DNA of 17,061 bases from an uncultured beta proteobacterium (GTDB lineage Bacteria > Pseudomonadota > Gammaproteobacteria > Burkholderiales > Burkholderiaceae). How positions within the stretch are numbered: position 1 is the first letter of the stretch; each line of letters starts with the position of its first letter. The translations under genes and the position numbers were made by a program. Of the stretch, positions 7,144 through 14,821 are shown piece after piece. The notes under the pieces were generated by a model that did not search any database, had not been told where the DNA came from, and worked only from the letters and a program-made list of their open reading frames with translations. The stretch spans positions 1 through 17,061 of the forward strand of contig CAIKGX010000065.1 in assembly GCA_903827075.1 (NCBI GenBank), read 5' to 3'.

Positions 7144-8513
7144 TTGCCCCCTTTATTCTCAACGCTTGGAGTCTTGCGTGTCTGAGGATCCAACACGCCT
7201 ATAGTCAGACCTTCATCTACTAGGTATTTTTTTACCACTGCCTGTACTTGGGCGGGAGTGATGGCTTGCATCTTTTCCAGCATTAAATCAATCTCTCGCC
7301 AGGAAAAGCCTGCCATTTCAGTAGTGCCAATTTCCATCGCCTGACCAAAGATTGAATCCCGCTTATAAATTTGGTCCGACAAAATGCGTACTTTGATGCG
7401 CTTTAGCTCAGAATCTAAAATACCATTCTGAGCTATCTCTTTTAAAGCTTTGCGAATACTAGATTGCGCCTGGTCTACTGTTTTACCTTTAGCCATGCTC
7501 GACTGAATTAAAAATAATTCAGGTCCGCGAGAAATCATGTCATAGCCAACACCGACATCATTTACCACTCTCTCCTGCTTAACCATTACCCGATTTAAGC
7601 GCGCATTGTCGTAACCATCCAATACCCCAGCCAAAAGCTCTAATGCGTAAGGCTCATCATCATCTAATTTTCCAGGCAATAGTTTGGGGACTTTCCATGC
7701 CATTGCTAATTGCGCACTATCAGCCGGCGCCTTCACTTGCACTTGCTTTATACCTCTTTGCACTGGCTCTAACTGTGGTTTACGAACAGGGAGTTCATGG
7801 GCCGATACAGCGCCATAATATTTTTCAACACTTTGAAGAACGTGCTTAGGATCCACATCACCACTGATAACGACAATTGCATTATTCGGTGCGTACCAAT
7901 GGCGATACCACTCGCGTGCATCAGATGGCTTCATATTCTCTAAGTCATTCATCCAACCAATTACGGGATGACGATAAGGAGAGCTCATGAAAGCGGTTGC
8001 CATGAGGGCCTCGTTTAATAAGCTGCTAGGATTGTCTTCGGTGCGCAGGCGACGCTCTTCCATCACCACCTGAATCTCCTTTAAAAATTCCGCATCATCA
8101 AAGTTCAGGTTGGACATCCTATCAGCCTCAAGCTTGATAACCTCATCTAATTTAGATTTTTCCACCTGCTGAAAGTAGGCCGTGTAATCACGTGAAGTAA
8201 AAGCATTTTCCCGACCGCCTACTGCAGCCACCAAGCGGGAAAAATCTCCTGCTTTTACTTTGTTGGTTCCCTTAAACATCATGTGCTCAAGAACGTGGGC
8301 CACCCCAGTGCGACCATTTAGCTCATCCATCGAGCCAGCGCGATACCAAACCATATGGGCTACGGTTGGCGCTCGATGATCTTCGCGAACAATCAACTTG
8401 AGCCCATTGGACAGTTGATATTCATGAGTATCAGATGGGGTCGTGGGTGCCGCCCAAGCTATTTGGCAACACAGCATGAAAAAGAAGGAAATTCGCAGTA
8501 AAGTCGAGCGCAT
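7140..8513 (-). CDS. M16 family zinc metallopeptidase, exported
   Basis: The catalytic half of the M16 pair. With the ATG at 8513 the protein is 457 residues and starts with a good signal peptide (MRSTLLRISFFFMLCCQIAWA, likely cut before APTTPSD). The ATG at 8528 would add only MVILQ, and a GGTGA 8 bases before the 8513 ATG favours the shorter form. The inverted zinc motif is GVAHVLEHMMFKGT: the two His and the Glu are residues 78, 82 and 81 when counted from 8528. A downstream Glu in VVMEERR, 76 residues after the second His, suits the third ligand. ENAFTSRDYTAYF is also typical. It probably degrades peptides or processes proteins in the periplasm. It is first in a run with the inactive partner, rsmD, coaD and the ferredoxin gene. 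Confidence 0.92.
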   Translation of the reverse strand: MRSTLLRISFFFMLCCQIAWAAPTTPSDTHEYQLSNGLKLIVREDHRAPTVAHMVWYRAGSMDELNGRTGVAHVLEHMMFKGTNKVKAGDFSRLVAAVGGRENAFTSRDYTAYFQQVEKSKLDEVIKLEADRMSNLNFDDAEFLKEIQVVMEERRLRTEDNPSSLLNEALMATAFMSSPYRHPVIGWMNDLENMKPSDAREWYRHWYAPNNAIVVISGDVDPKHVLQSVEKYYGAVSAHELPVRKPQLEPVQRGIKQVQVKAPADSAQLAMAWKVPKLLPGKLDDDEPYALELLAGVLDGYDNARLNRVMVKQERVVNDVGVGYDMISRGPELFLIQSSMAKGKTVDQAQSSIRKALKEIAQNGILDSELKRIKVRILSDQIYKRDSIFGQAMEIGTTEMAGFSWREIDLMLEKMQAITPAQVQAVVKKYLVDEGLTIGVLDPQTRKTPSVENKGGK

Positions 8514-8576
8514 CTGTAAGATCACCATATCCCAAGAATTAAATTGATAAGATGCAAGGATTAAATTGTATCGATT

Positions 8577-9467
8577 ATGTTCGGCCTACGTAAAACCCTC
8601 GGATCCCTTTTCAAATCCAATCAGACTGATGAAGCCTGGTTTGATGCCCTAGAAGAATCTCTCATCCTCAGTGATGTGGGATTACCCACGACTGAGCAAC
8701 TCATCCTCAAATTACGTAAGGCTGCTAAATCAGAAAAAGCATCTAGCCCTGAGGCCTTGCAAGCATTGTTAATTGACGAGGTTGCAACTCTACTAGGTGT
8801 TTTAGAACCTAAACCCAACCCACTTTACGTTCATGACCAAAAGACCATTCCCGAAGTATGGCTAGTCATTGGCGTGAACGGTGCCGGTAAAACCACCACC
8901 ATTGGCAAGTTATGTCGTCTATTTCAGTCTCAAGGTAAATCGGTGCTTTTGGCGGCCGGCGACACCTTTCGAGCTGCAGCCCGCAATCAACTACAAGCAT
9001 GGGGTGGTCGAAACCAGGTGGACGTCATTACCCAAGAAGGAGGCGATGCTGCAGCAGTAGCTCATGATGCTATTCATTCCGCTATCTCTCGCAAGTGCGA
9101 TATCCTGATTATTGATACTGCCGGACGCCTAGCGACTCAGGATCACCTCATGGAAGAGTTAAAGAAGGTGAAGCGGGTGATCGGCAAGGCCCTTCCTGGG
9201 GCGCCTCACCAGACTTTGCTAGTTCTTGATGGCAATACAGGTCAAAACGGTTTAAGCCAGGTGAAGGCCTTTCATGCGGCTCTAGGGCTTACTGGATTAA
9301 TCGTAACGAAATTGGATGGAACCGCCAAAGGGGGTGTCATCTGCGCTTTAGCTCACACTTTCCAAGATGGGCCTAAACCAGCTGTTTTGGCTCTTGGCAA
9401 GGGAGAGGGAATTGATGACTTAGCTCCCTTTACAGCCCAGCAATATTCATCTGAATTATTCAATTAA
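8577..9467 (+). CDS. ftsY: Signal recognition particle receptor FtsY (short form)
   Basis: A GTPase that docks SRP-ribosome complexes at the inner membrane. It has 296 residues against about 497 in E. coli because the acidic A domain is absent. It starts with an amphipathic helix (FGLRKTLGSLFK) that suits membrane targeting, then the N domain (WFDALEESLILSDVG) and the G domain. The GTPase motifs are GVNGAGKTTT (99-108), DTFRAAA (129-135), DTAGR (180-184) and TKLD (244-247). Departures from the usual wording are VLDGNTGQNG (often VLDATTGQNA) and ALGKGEGIDDL near the end (often GVGExxDDL). The ATG has only a distant AGGA. It is divergent from the M16 genes across about 60 bases and is followed by rpoH after 94 bases. 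Confidence 0.96.
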   Translation: MFGLRKTLGSLFKSNQTDEAWFDALEESLILSDVGLPTTEQLILKLRKAAKSEKASSPEALQALLIDEVATLLGVLEPKPNPLYVHDQKTIPEVWLVIGVNGAGKTTTIGKLCRLFQSQGKSVLLAAGDTFRAAARNQLQAWGGRNQVDVITQEGGDAAAVAHDAIHSAISRKCDILIIDTAGRLATQDHLMEELKKVKRVIGKALPGAPHQTLLVLDGNTGQNGLSQVKAFHAALGLTGLIVTKLDGTAKGGVICALAHTFQDGPKPAVLALGKGEGIDDLAPFTAQQYSSELFN

Positions 9468-9495
9468 ATCAATTACTTAGAGCATTAAAAAAGCA

Positions 9496-9522
9496 TTAGC
9501 ACTCCCTTGACAAGAGTGCTAA
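9496..9522 (+). promoter_or_regulatory. CIRCE operator (HrcA site) upstream of rpoH
   Basis: TTAGCACTC (9496-9504), a 9-base spacer CCTTGACAA, then GAGTGCTAA (9514-9522). This is an exact match to the CIRCE inverted repeat bound by the heat-shock repressor HrcA. The spacer contains a -35-like TTGACA, and rpoH starts 39 bases downstream. HrcA bound here would cover the promoter. That HrcA regulates this gene is inferred from the site; hrcA is not in the window. Confidence 0.93.
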
Positions 9523-9538
9523 AATAGATATCTATTAA
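9507..9538 (+). promoter_or_regulatory. Candidate sigma-70 promoter of rpoH inside CIRCE
   Basis: A perfect TTGACA (9507-9512) lies in the CIRCE spacer. At the expected distance the -10 is weak: TCTATT (9531-9536, 18-base spacing) or TATTAA (9533-9538, 20-base spacing), each 4 of 6 matches. The leader to the ATG at 9562 would be short and AT-rich. Confidence 0.55.
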
Positions 9539-9561
9539 TACCTAAAATCGATCAAAAGAAA

Positions 9562-10497
9562 ATGGTTCAAAAGAAAGTTTACAAACCGCTAATGCAAGCA
9601 CGGCAAACTTTGCCAGCAGCGCAGACTGCTGCGGCTTCGCTTGCCTTTCCAATGCTGCCGTCCCTTGGGGTTGGCACTCTTGATTCATATATTGCTTATG
9701 TTAATCGCGTACCCATGCTCAGCGCTGCACAAGAGTTACATCTTGCGCAAGAGTTTCGTCGCACAGAAAATGTCGATGCCGCTAAAACATTGGTGCTCTC
9801 GCATCTGCGTTTAGTAGTATCCGTTGCGCGCCAATATCTTGGTTATGGCATCCCACATGCCGACTTAATTCAAGAGGGCAATATCGGCCTCATGAAAGCC
9901 GTGAAACGCTACGACCCCAATCAAGGCGCCCGTCTTGTATCTTATGCTATCCACTGGATTAAAGCGGAGATTCATGAATACATTTTGAAGAACTGGCGCT
10001 TAGTCAAAGTCGCCACTACGAAAGCCCAACGTAAATTGTTTTTCAATTTACGCAGCAACAAACCGACCTTGAGCGCCCTAACACCTAATGAAGTCGAAGC
10101 TTTAGCTAAAGCGCTGGATGTTAAGGGCTCCGATGTTAAAGAAATGGAAATGCGCCTGGCTGGCGGTGACGTTGCTTTAGAAGGTGATGACAATGATGAT
10201 GAGTCTGCCTATGCACCTATTCAGTGGCTGGCCGATAACAGTCAAGAGCCAACGGAAAAGATGGCTGCTGCCGCTACCGATGCTCTGCATGGCCCCAAAT
10301 TAGATCAAGCGCTTATGGCATTAGATGAGCGTAGTCGCAATATTGTGCAATCACGCTGGTTAGCAATGGATGCTGATGGCAATGGGACAAAAACCCTGCA
10401 TGATCTTGCTGGGGAGTATGGCATCTCCGCAGAACGTGTACGTCAAATTGAGACCTCTGCCCTCAAGAAGATGCGCAGCCTGCTACAAGCTGCTTAA
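9562..10497 (+). CDS. rpoH: RNA polymerase heat-shock sigma factor RpoH (sigma-32)
   Basis: Directs RNA polymerase to heat-shock promoters. It has 311 residues (E. coli 284). Core region 2: LVLSHLRLVVSVARQY, DLIQEGNIGLMKAV (101-114), VSYAIHWIKAEIHEYIL. The RpoH box QRKLFFNLR (156-164) separates it from RpoD and RpoS. Region 4 ends YGISAERVRQIETSALKKMR, the -35-binding helix-turn-helix. The N-terminus runs about 24 residues longer than E. coli, rich in Gln and Ala, before the shared LDSYI. An acidic stretch GDDNDDES lies mid-protein. The ATG at 9562 has only a weak purine-rich AAAAGAAA as ribosome site. Transcription probably starts at the CIRCE-overlapping promoter. It converges with the SCO gene, with 2 bases between the stops. 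Confidence 0.97.
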   Translation: MVQKKVYKPLMQARQTLPAAQTAAASLAFPMLPSLGVGTLDSYIAYVNRVPMLSAAQELHLAQEFRRTENVDAAKTLVLSHLRLVVSVARQYLGYGIPHADLIQEGNIGLMKAVKRYDPNQGARLVSYAIHWIKAEIHEYILKNWRLVKVATTKAQRKLFFNLRSNKPTLSALTPNEVEALAKALDVKGSDVKEMEMRLAGGDVALEGDDNDDESAYAPIQWLADNSQEPTEKMAAAATDALHGPKLDQALMALDERSRNIVQSRWLAMDADGNGTKTLHDLAGEYGISAERVRQIETSALKKMRSLLQAA

Positions 10498-10499
10498 AT

Positions 10500-11105
10500 T
10501 TACTTTAGCAGCTCTTTCAAGTCTTGCGCCAAGGTCTCTGGGCCTTGCGCATGCTTGATGTAAAGTCGTAAATGACCTTCTGGATCAAACGCATAACTGC
10601 CTGCCGTGTGATCCATGGTGTATGAACCGGGGCTAGATCCAGGAACCTTCTTGTAGTAAATCTTGAAGTCCTTTGCGACCTTTTCTAATTCAGCTTGATC
10701 TGCTGGACGCAATCCTAAAAAACGAGAATCAAAAGCAGGCACATACTGCCTCAAGATTTCTGCAGTGTCTCGATCTGGATCCACCGTTACAAATAGCACT
10801 TGCACCTTATCAGACTGAGGTCCAAGTAAAGTCATTACTTGCTGCATTTCAGTTAAGGTTGTTGGACAAATATCAGGGCACTGTGTATAGCCAAAGAACA
10901 TCACCACTGCTTTACCCTTGAAGTCTGCTAAGGTTTTGGTTTTGCCATCCGGATCAAGCAAGCTAAAGTCTTTTCCAAAAGCAGTGCTACCTGTAATATC
11001 GACATTCTTAAAATTAGGCTTTGGGCTGCAAGCAGCTAGCGCAAATGCCAATAATGAAAATATGAAAACACGGGCAAGTATTGAAAATGGTTTTAGAAGG
11101 GGCAT
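10500..11105 (-). CDS. SCO1/SenC-type copper chaperone lipoprotein
   Basis: A thioredoxin-fold protein that delivers copper or reduces cysteines at the CuA site of cytochrome c oxidase subunit II, acting on the periplasmic side of the inner membrane. It has 201 residues. The lipoprotein signal LLAFALAAC puts the lipidated Cys at 26. The copper motif is C76-PDI-C80 in GYTQCPDICPTTL, with the third ligand His166 in MDHTAGSY. VTVDPDRDT follows the family pattern. It is the last gene of the oxidase cluster, 7 bases after ctaB, with no evident Shine-Dalgarno sequence, so coupling to ctaB is likely. Confidence 0.95.
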   Translation of the reverse strand: MPLLKPFSILARVFIFSLLAFALAACSPKPNFKNVDITGSTAFGKDFSLLDPDGKTKTLADFKGKAVVMFFGYTQCPDICPTTLTEMQQVMTLLGPQSDKVQVLFVTVDPDRDTAEILRQYVPAFDSRFLGLRPADQAELEKVAKDFKIYYKKVPGSSPGSYTMDHTAGSYAFDPEGHLRLYIKHAQGPETLAQDLKELLK

Positions 11106-11112
11106 GTTGAAC

Positions 11113-12006
11113 TTAAATGAAATAGTGATCTACTAGGAGCGCTGCAAAGAGTAGTGACAAATAGGTAATAGAGAAGCGAAATGTCTTCTTAGCCAATGCA
11201 TCGCTATACGAAATAAATAAAGCAATCACGTATGCTAAAAACATGAATCCAAGTATTAACGCTGATACCAAATAGACTAAGCCACTCATTCCATAAATAT
11301 AAGGGAGTAAGGTGGCTGCAATCAATATCAGCGTGTAGAGCAAAATATTAAGAAGTGTAAAACGCTCACCATGGGTAACTGGAAGCATTGGCAAGCCAGA
11401 CTGAACATAGTCATCACGTCGGTACAAAGCTAGCGCCCAAAAGTGCGGCGGGGTCCACACAAAAATAATGAGCACCAATAACCAAGCTTCAGCAGAAAGA
11501 GTATTCGTCACTGCTGCCCAACCCAAGGCAGGAGGCATGGCCCCAGACAGACCACCAATCACAATGTTTTGCGGTGTAGCAGGTTTGAGCAGCCAGGTAT
11601 AGATCACCGCATAACCCACAAACGTAGCCACAGTCAGCCACATTGTTAAGGGATTGCAAAAGTTCCACAGAATAATCATTCCCAGAGAGCCGAGAACGAT
11701 TGAAAAAATCACGATATGAAAAGGAGTGACTTCACCAGTGGCCGATGGTCGCCAAGCAGTTCTTTTCATCTTTGCATCGACCGCTTGCTCAATTAAGCAG
11801 TTCATGGCAAACGCCGCGCCAGCCAACAACCAGATGCCGACAATGCCACCAATCAGAATGGGATAGGGAACCATCCCTGGTGTAGCCAAGAACATGCCAA
11901 TCACTGCGCAGAACACGGCAAGCTGGGTGACGCGTGGCTTGGTCAATACCCAGAACTGTCGCCAACGCGGCATCGCTACTGATGGGGTGGTTTCTGGGCT
12001 ACTCAT
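11113..12006 (-). CDS. ctaB: Protoheme IX farnesyltransferase (heme O synthase)
   Basis: A UbiA-superfamily membrane enzyme that adds a farnesyl group to heme b to make heme O, the precursor of heme A. The 297 residues are mostly hydrophobic, with about nine membrane segments. The first prenyl-diphosphate motif reads NCLIEQAVDAKMKRTAWRP (69-87). Relative to E. coli CyoE (N..IDRDIDRKMERT) the first Asp is Glu and the second acidic position is Ala. WTPPHFWALALYRRDDY carries the second conserved region. The ATG overlaps the ctaA stop by 4 bases (ATGA), so the heme O and heme A steps are co-translated. ctaB and cyoE are alternative names. Confidence 0.95.
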   Translation of the reverse strand: MSSPETTPSVAMPRWRQFWVLTKPRVTQLAVFCAVIGMFLATPGMVPYPILIGGIVGIWLLAGAAFAMNCLIEQAVDAKMKRTAWRPSATGEVTPFHIVIFSIVLGSLGMIILWNFCNPLTMWLTVATFVGYAVIYTWLLKPATPQNIVIGGLSGAMPPALGWAAVTNTLSAEAWLLVLIIFVWTPPHFWALALYRRDDYVQSGLPMLPVTHGERFTLLNILLYTLILIAATLLPYIYGMSGLVYLVSALILGFMFLAYVIALFISYSDALAKKTFRFSITYLSLLFAALLVDHYFI

Positions 12007-13130
12007 AATGCTTTTGTATTCCTAATATGAAGAGATGAGCTCCAAGAAGCCCAATAACTCAGTCTGACCAAACAGAATACCAAAGCAGCCGAGCCTGCAG
12101 TGTGCATCAATGCAGCTACTAAGGGCCACTGAAATACCACATTAGAAATACCCGTGAGCAACTGAAGAATTAATAAGACAAACAATAAACGAGAAAATTG
12201 ATTTACCGTGCCCAGGCTTGTCTTTGAAACCTGTAAACCACTCCAGGCTAACAGGCCAAGGACCGCAAGGACCGCTATGGCAAAAACCCGATGCGCCCAA
12301 TGAATCGTTTGCAGCGCTATAGGAGAAATAAATTCACCTTGGGCATTCAGACCCAATTGACGCCATAAAATAAATCCCTCTTGCCAGGCAGTCTCTGGCC
12401 ACACTGTGCCCATGCAAGTCGGAAAATCAGGGCAAGCTAAAACAGCATAGTTTGTACTAACCCAAGCACCCAAAAATATCTGGGTCGTTAACACTATGAA
12501 TGCCATCAACAATAATTTTGCCGACAAGGGCTTTATCCGTAGCGACAGCGCAGAGGTTTTCTTACTCCAAGATTGTTGGGCATAAGCGGTCAAACAGGCC
12601 AATAACACTAAGGCCAACATTAGATGAATGCTCACAATAATAGGCTGAAGCTTTAAGGTAACTGTCCATGCACCAAAAGCTCCCTGAATGCAGACGAGAA
12701 GCAATAAACCACCACTCAAAATTAATGGCTGCTTACCTAAAGTATTCACTCTTACCCAAGCCAAAGCTACTTGGACCAAAATTAAAGCGCCAACTGTCAT
12801 TGCCAAATAGCGATGAATCATTTCAATCCAAGCTTTTACTACGGTTACTGGACCAGTAGGCATCGCAGTTTGTGCGAGCTCAATTTCTCCAATGGCATGC
12901 CATGGATTGGAAGTTCCGTAACATCCAGGCCAATCAGGACAGCCCAGACCAGAGTCCGTTAAGCGCGTAAAAGCACCAAATACAATTAAATCAAAAGTCA
13001 TGAAGACTAAAGCCCAATTGAGCTTTTGAAAAAAGTGATAGCCCGGCCTGGTCCAAAGATATACCAATGGCAAACCAGCAAAAAGAGCGGCTATCGCTGC
13101 AAGCTCTGCGAATAGAACCAAATTGCTCAT
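12003..13130 (-). CDS. ctaA: Heme A synthase (CtaA/COX15)
   Basis: Oxidises the C8 methyl of heme O to a formyl group, giving heme A for the aa3 oxidase; inner membrane, about eight helices in two four-helix halves. The 375 residues match COX15-type enzymes. Probable heme ligands are His106 in EMIHRY and His169 in SIHLM (first half), and His277 in TIHWAHR and His343 in MHTAGS (second half). Cysteine pairs lie in the two periplasmic loops: C64/C70 (GLGCPDWPGC) and C233/C239 (LACPDFPTC), as in related enzymes. The start overlaps the stop of the upstream SCO-like gene by 4 bases, and the stop overlaps ctaB by 4. Confidence 0.95.
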   Translation of the reverse strand: MSNLVLFAELAAIAALFAGLPLVYLWTRPGYHFFQKLNWALVFMTFDLIVFGAFTRLTDSGLGCPDWPGCYGTSNPWHAIGEIELAQTAMPTGPVTVVKAWIEMIHRYLAMTVGALILVQVALAWVRVNTLGKQPLILSGGLLLLVCIQGAFGAWTVTLKLQPIIVSIHLMLALVLLACLTAYAQQSWSKKTSALSLRIKPLSAKLLLMAFIVLTTQIFLGAWVSTNYAVLACPDFPTCMGTVWPETAWQEGFILWRQLGLNAQGEFISPIALQTIHWAHRVFAIAVLAVLGLLAWSGLQVSKTSLGTVNQFSRLLFVLLILQLLTGISNVVFQWPLVAALMHTAGSAALVFCLVRLSYWASWSSSLHIRNTKAL

Positions 13131-13786
13131 TGCAAATTTTCGCCCTTACGATTCAGTCGTAAGAGTTTTTCTACATCTTTTTTGATGCTGGTAAATTCCT
13201 TTGGTGAATTTGTCACCGGGAAATACATCATCTTTGCTGGAGTAGGATCAATTAACTGTATTTTTTGTCCAGCCCCCTCGCGATCTAACCATGCCTGAAA
13301 CTGGGCTCTCAAATTTGAATCAGAAGGTAATGACAAAATCTGAAAACCTGCCGTCTTTTCATCGTAAGCAAGCAAGACCTCAGGATCTACTGGCTTGCCA
13401 TCTGTATTAACCCATACCAACTGAACACGCCCACTCTCCCTACCCAATCCAATACGTAGCTGTCTCATTAAAAACAAGGCCTCTAAGCATTGATCGTTCT
13501 TTACGGTGCACTCGCCTGCTGGACGTGCCACTAATAAAGTCCACTTCCCTTTAAGAGGAGTATCAAACCATGCTGGATTCACATCTTGCGCGGGCTGCAC
13601 CAAGGTACCAAAGTTCGTTTTGCCGCCCTCTGGCTTAAAGACGTAATACGCTAAGTAAGATGCAATCACTGGGGCTGCGCAAGCTAGCAACAAAAATAGC
13701 ATTTGGATGCGCCCACGCCGAGTCTGCGCATTAATCGCCGATGCATCTGCTTGCGACGATGGAATTAATAACTCTTTATTACTCAC
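13127..13786 (-). CDS. Membrane-anchored SCO/thioredoxin-like protein of cox cluster, unknown function
   Basis: A GTG start at 13786 gives 219 residues. GGAG lies 6 bases upstream, and the start overlaps the SURF1 stop (GTGAGTAA). A longer in-frame start at 13867 would run 89 bases into SURF1 and has no support. The protein has one membrane helix (about 29-50) and a soluble part probably outside the cytoplasm. GKWTLLVARPAGEC followed by VQLVWVNTDG resembles SCO proteins (GKAVVMFFGYTQC and VQVLFVTVDP in the SCO gene of this cluster). The two cysteines, C93 and C100, are six residues apart rather than CxxxC. The whole protein has no histidine, so the SCO copper site is absent. It sits between SURF1 and ctaA, which suggests a role in oxidase assembly. 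I do not recognise a named family with certainty. Confidence 0.85.
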   Translation of the reverse strand: MSNKELLIPSSQADASAINAQTRRGRIQMLFLLLACAAPVIASYLAYYVFKPEGGKTNFGTLVQPAQDVNPAWFDTPLKGKWTLLVARPAGECTVKNDQCLEALFLMRQLRIGLGRESGRVQLVWVNTDGKPVDPEVLLAYDEKTAGFQILSLPSDSNLRAQFQAWLDREGAGQKIQLIDPTPAKMMYFPVTNSPKEFTSIKKDVEKLLRLNRKGENLQ

Positions 13787-14573
13787 CTTGATCTCCACTC
13801 TGATTCTCTTCTTTGTGTTTTCGCTTATATTGCTTGAGCCCAGTAACGAACCAAAACAGAAATCCACATAAGGCTAAGGCAAACCACTGAAAGGCATAAG
13901 CATAATGGCGATCCACTCCATTGGTTGGGGGCGCCCAATTTCTCGCTAAGCCATCATTGGTATTGGAGGGGGATTGACGCAAAATAAAAGGGAATTGTAG
14001 CCACCCATGGCTCTTGGCTTCCGCCTCTAAATCAAAGTTTTGCTCAATACGTGGCTTACTTACAGAACCTTCGCCTTTTCCTAATTCATAGACTTTTCCT
14101 GGGTGAGCAAATACTACCCCCTCAAGCTCTATCAAGCCCTCCGATGTCTTTACAGGGGGTAGCTGAGTTCGGTTTTCATTGTTTCTCGGCGCCCAACCAC
14201 GATTAACCCAAATAATCTGATCTTTGCCCTCAATCTTTAAGGGCATCATCAAATAAAAGCCGGATTGGCCGGTGCCATTGGCGCCACCCTCTGGTATTGG
14301 GCGTGGGCGGTTATCCAGCCAAACAGCATCTTCTGCGAGGTAGCGGCCTCGAACCTGCATGCGGCGTTGATTAGCCTGCTCTAAACTCCAATTCTGAGCA
14401 TTGGCATCTAATATAGGCAATTGCAGCCTCGCCTCTAAGCTAGCTCCCAAGCGAATCTTTTGGTCTGCCCGGGCAAGTTGCCATACTCCTGCACCACAGC
14501 CGATGGCAAGCACCAAGAGGGCTGATACAGTAGCAGCTATACGAGACGTAATGAAGTGAAAAAAAATATTCAA
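13779..14573 (-). CDS. SURF1 family cytochrome oxidase assembly protein
   Basis: SURF1 helps insert heme A into subunit I. It has 264 residues with the family layout: N-terminal helix (about 10-32), a large periplasmic domain and a C-terminal helix (about 228-248) followed by a charged tail. Motifs: GVWQLARADQK after helix one, RMQVRGRYLAEDAVWLDNR, WVNRGWAPR, and DRHYAYAFQWFALA at the second helix. It starts a run of genes joined by overlaps (SCO-like, ctaA, ctaB) ending in SCO. The ATG is only 14 bases from the start of a divergent small gene, so its promoter should lie within that gene. A TACAAT at 14626-14621 is a weak candidate -10. Confidence 0.94.
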   Translation of the reverse strand: MNIFFHFITSRIAATVSALLVLAIGCGAGVWQLARADQKIRLGASLEARLQLPILDANAQNWSLEQANQRRMQVRGRYLAEDAVWLDNRPRPIPEGGANGTGQSGFYLMMPLKIEGKDQIIWVNRGWAPRNNENRTQLPPVKTSEGLIELEGVVFAHPGKVYELGKGEGSVSKPRIEQNFDLEAEAKSHGWLQFPFILRQSPSNTNDGLARNWAPPTNGVDRHYAYAFQWFALALCGFLFWFVTGLKQYKRKHKEENQSGDQGE

Positions 14574-14587
14574 GTGAGGGTTGTGAG

Positions 14588-14800
14588 ATGAAGTGGGTTA
14601 TTCCAATTGCGCTATTGATGATTGTAGGGAGTTTAGGCTCAGCCCTCTACTACATGATGAAAGACAAAGGTGGCAGCTCCAGAATGGTTCATTCCTTAAT
14701 GCTGCGGATTGGACTTTCCATTGTTTTGTTCTTGGGAATATTGATTGCCCACTATTTTGGCTTAATTGAGGCAACCGGCGTACGGGTTGGGACTAATTAG
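14588..14800 (+). CDS. Small twin-transmembrane protein (DUF2909-like)
   Basis: Seventy residues with two hydrophobic helices (about 4-24 and 40-60) joined by a charged, glycine-rich loop KDKGGSSRM. This is the size and layout of the twin-transmembrane proteins found in betaproteobacterial oxidase clusters. AGGG lies 7 bases before the ATG, a good ribosome site. It is the only plus-strand gene inside the cox cluster: 14 bases from the divergent SURF1 start and 34 bases before a bidirectional terminator. Function is unknown. The DUF assignment is from recall. Confidence 0.83.
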   Translation: MKWVIPIALLMIVGSLGSALYYMMKDKGGSSRMVHSLMLRIGLSIVLFLGILIAHYFGLIEATGVRVGTN

Positions 14801-14821
14801 TTCGCGCCCAAGGATCATTAC

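Noticed and set aside
7643..7849. Plus-strand hydrophobic open frame inside the M16 peptidase gene
   Set aside because: It looks like a membrane helix only because it is antisense to the peptidase coding frame, whose protein motifs are clear.
8529..8576. TTGATA at 8544 as an ftsY promoter -35
   Set aside because: The only -10 position at proper spacing is a 3-of-6 match that would place transcription at the start codon.
9496..9522. The inverted repeat after ftsY read as a transcription terminator
   Set aside because: No T-tract follows it (the next bases are AAATAGAT), and the sequence is an exact CIRCE match, so an operator is the better reading.
10488..10513. Hairpin AGCTGCT / AGCAGCT at the convergent ends of rpoH and the SCO gene
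   Set aside because: The 7-bp stem has a 12-base loop but no T-tract on either side, so a terminator call is not supported.
13787..13867. Longer start for the SCO-like gene
   Set aside because: It lies wholly within SURF1, while the GTG at 13786 has GGAG at 6 bases and an overlapping stop-start arrangement.
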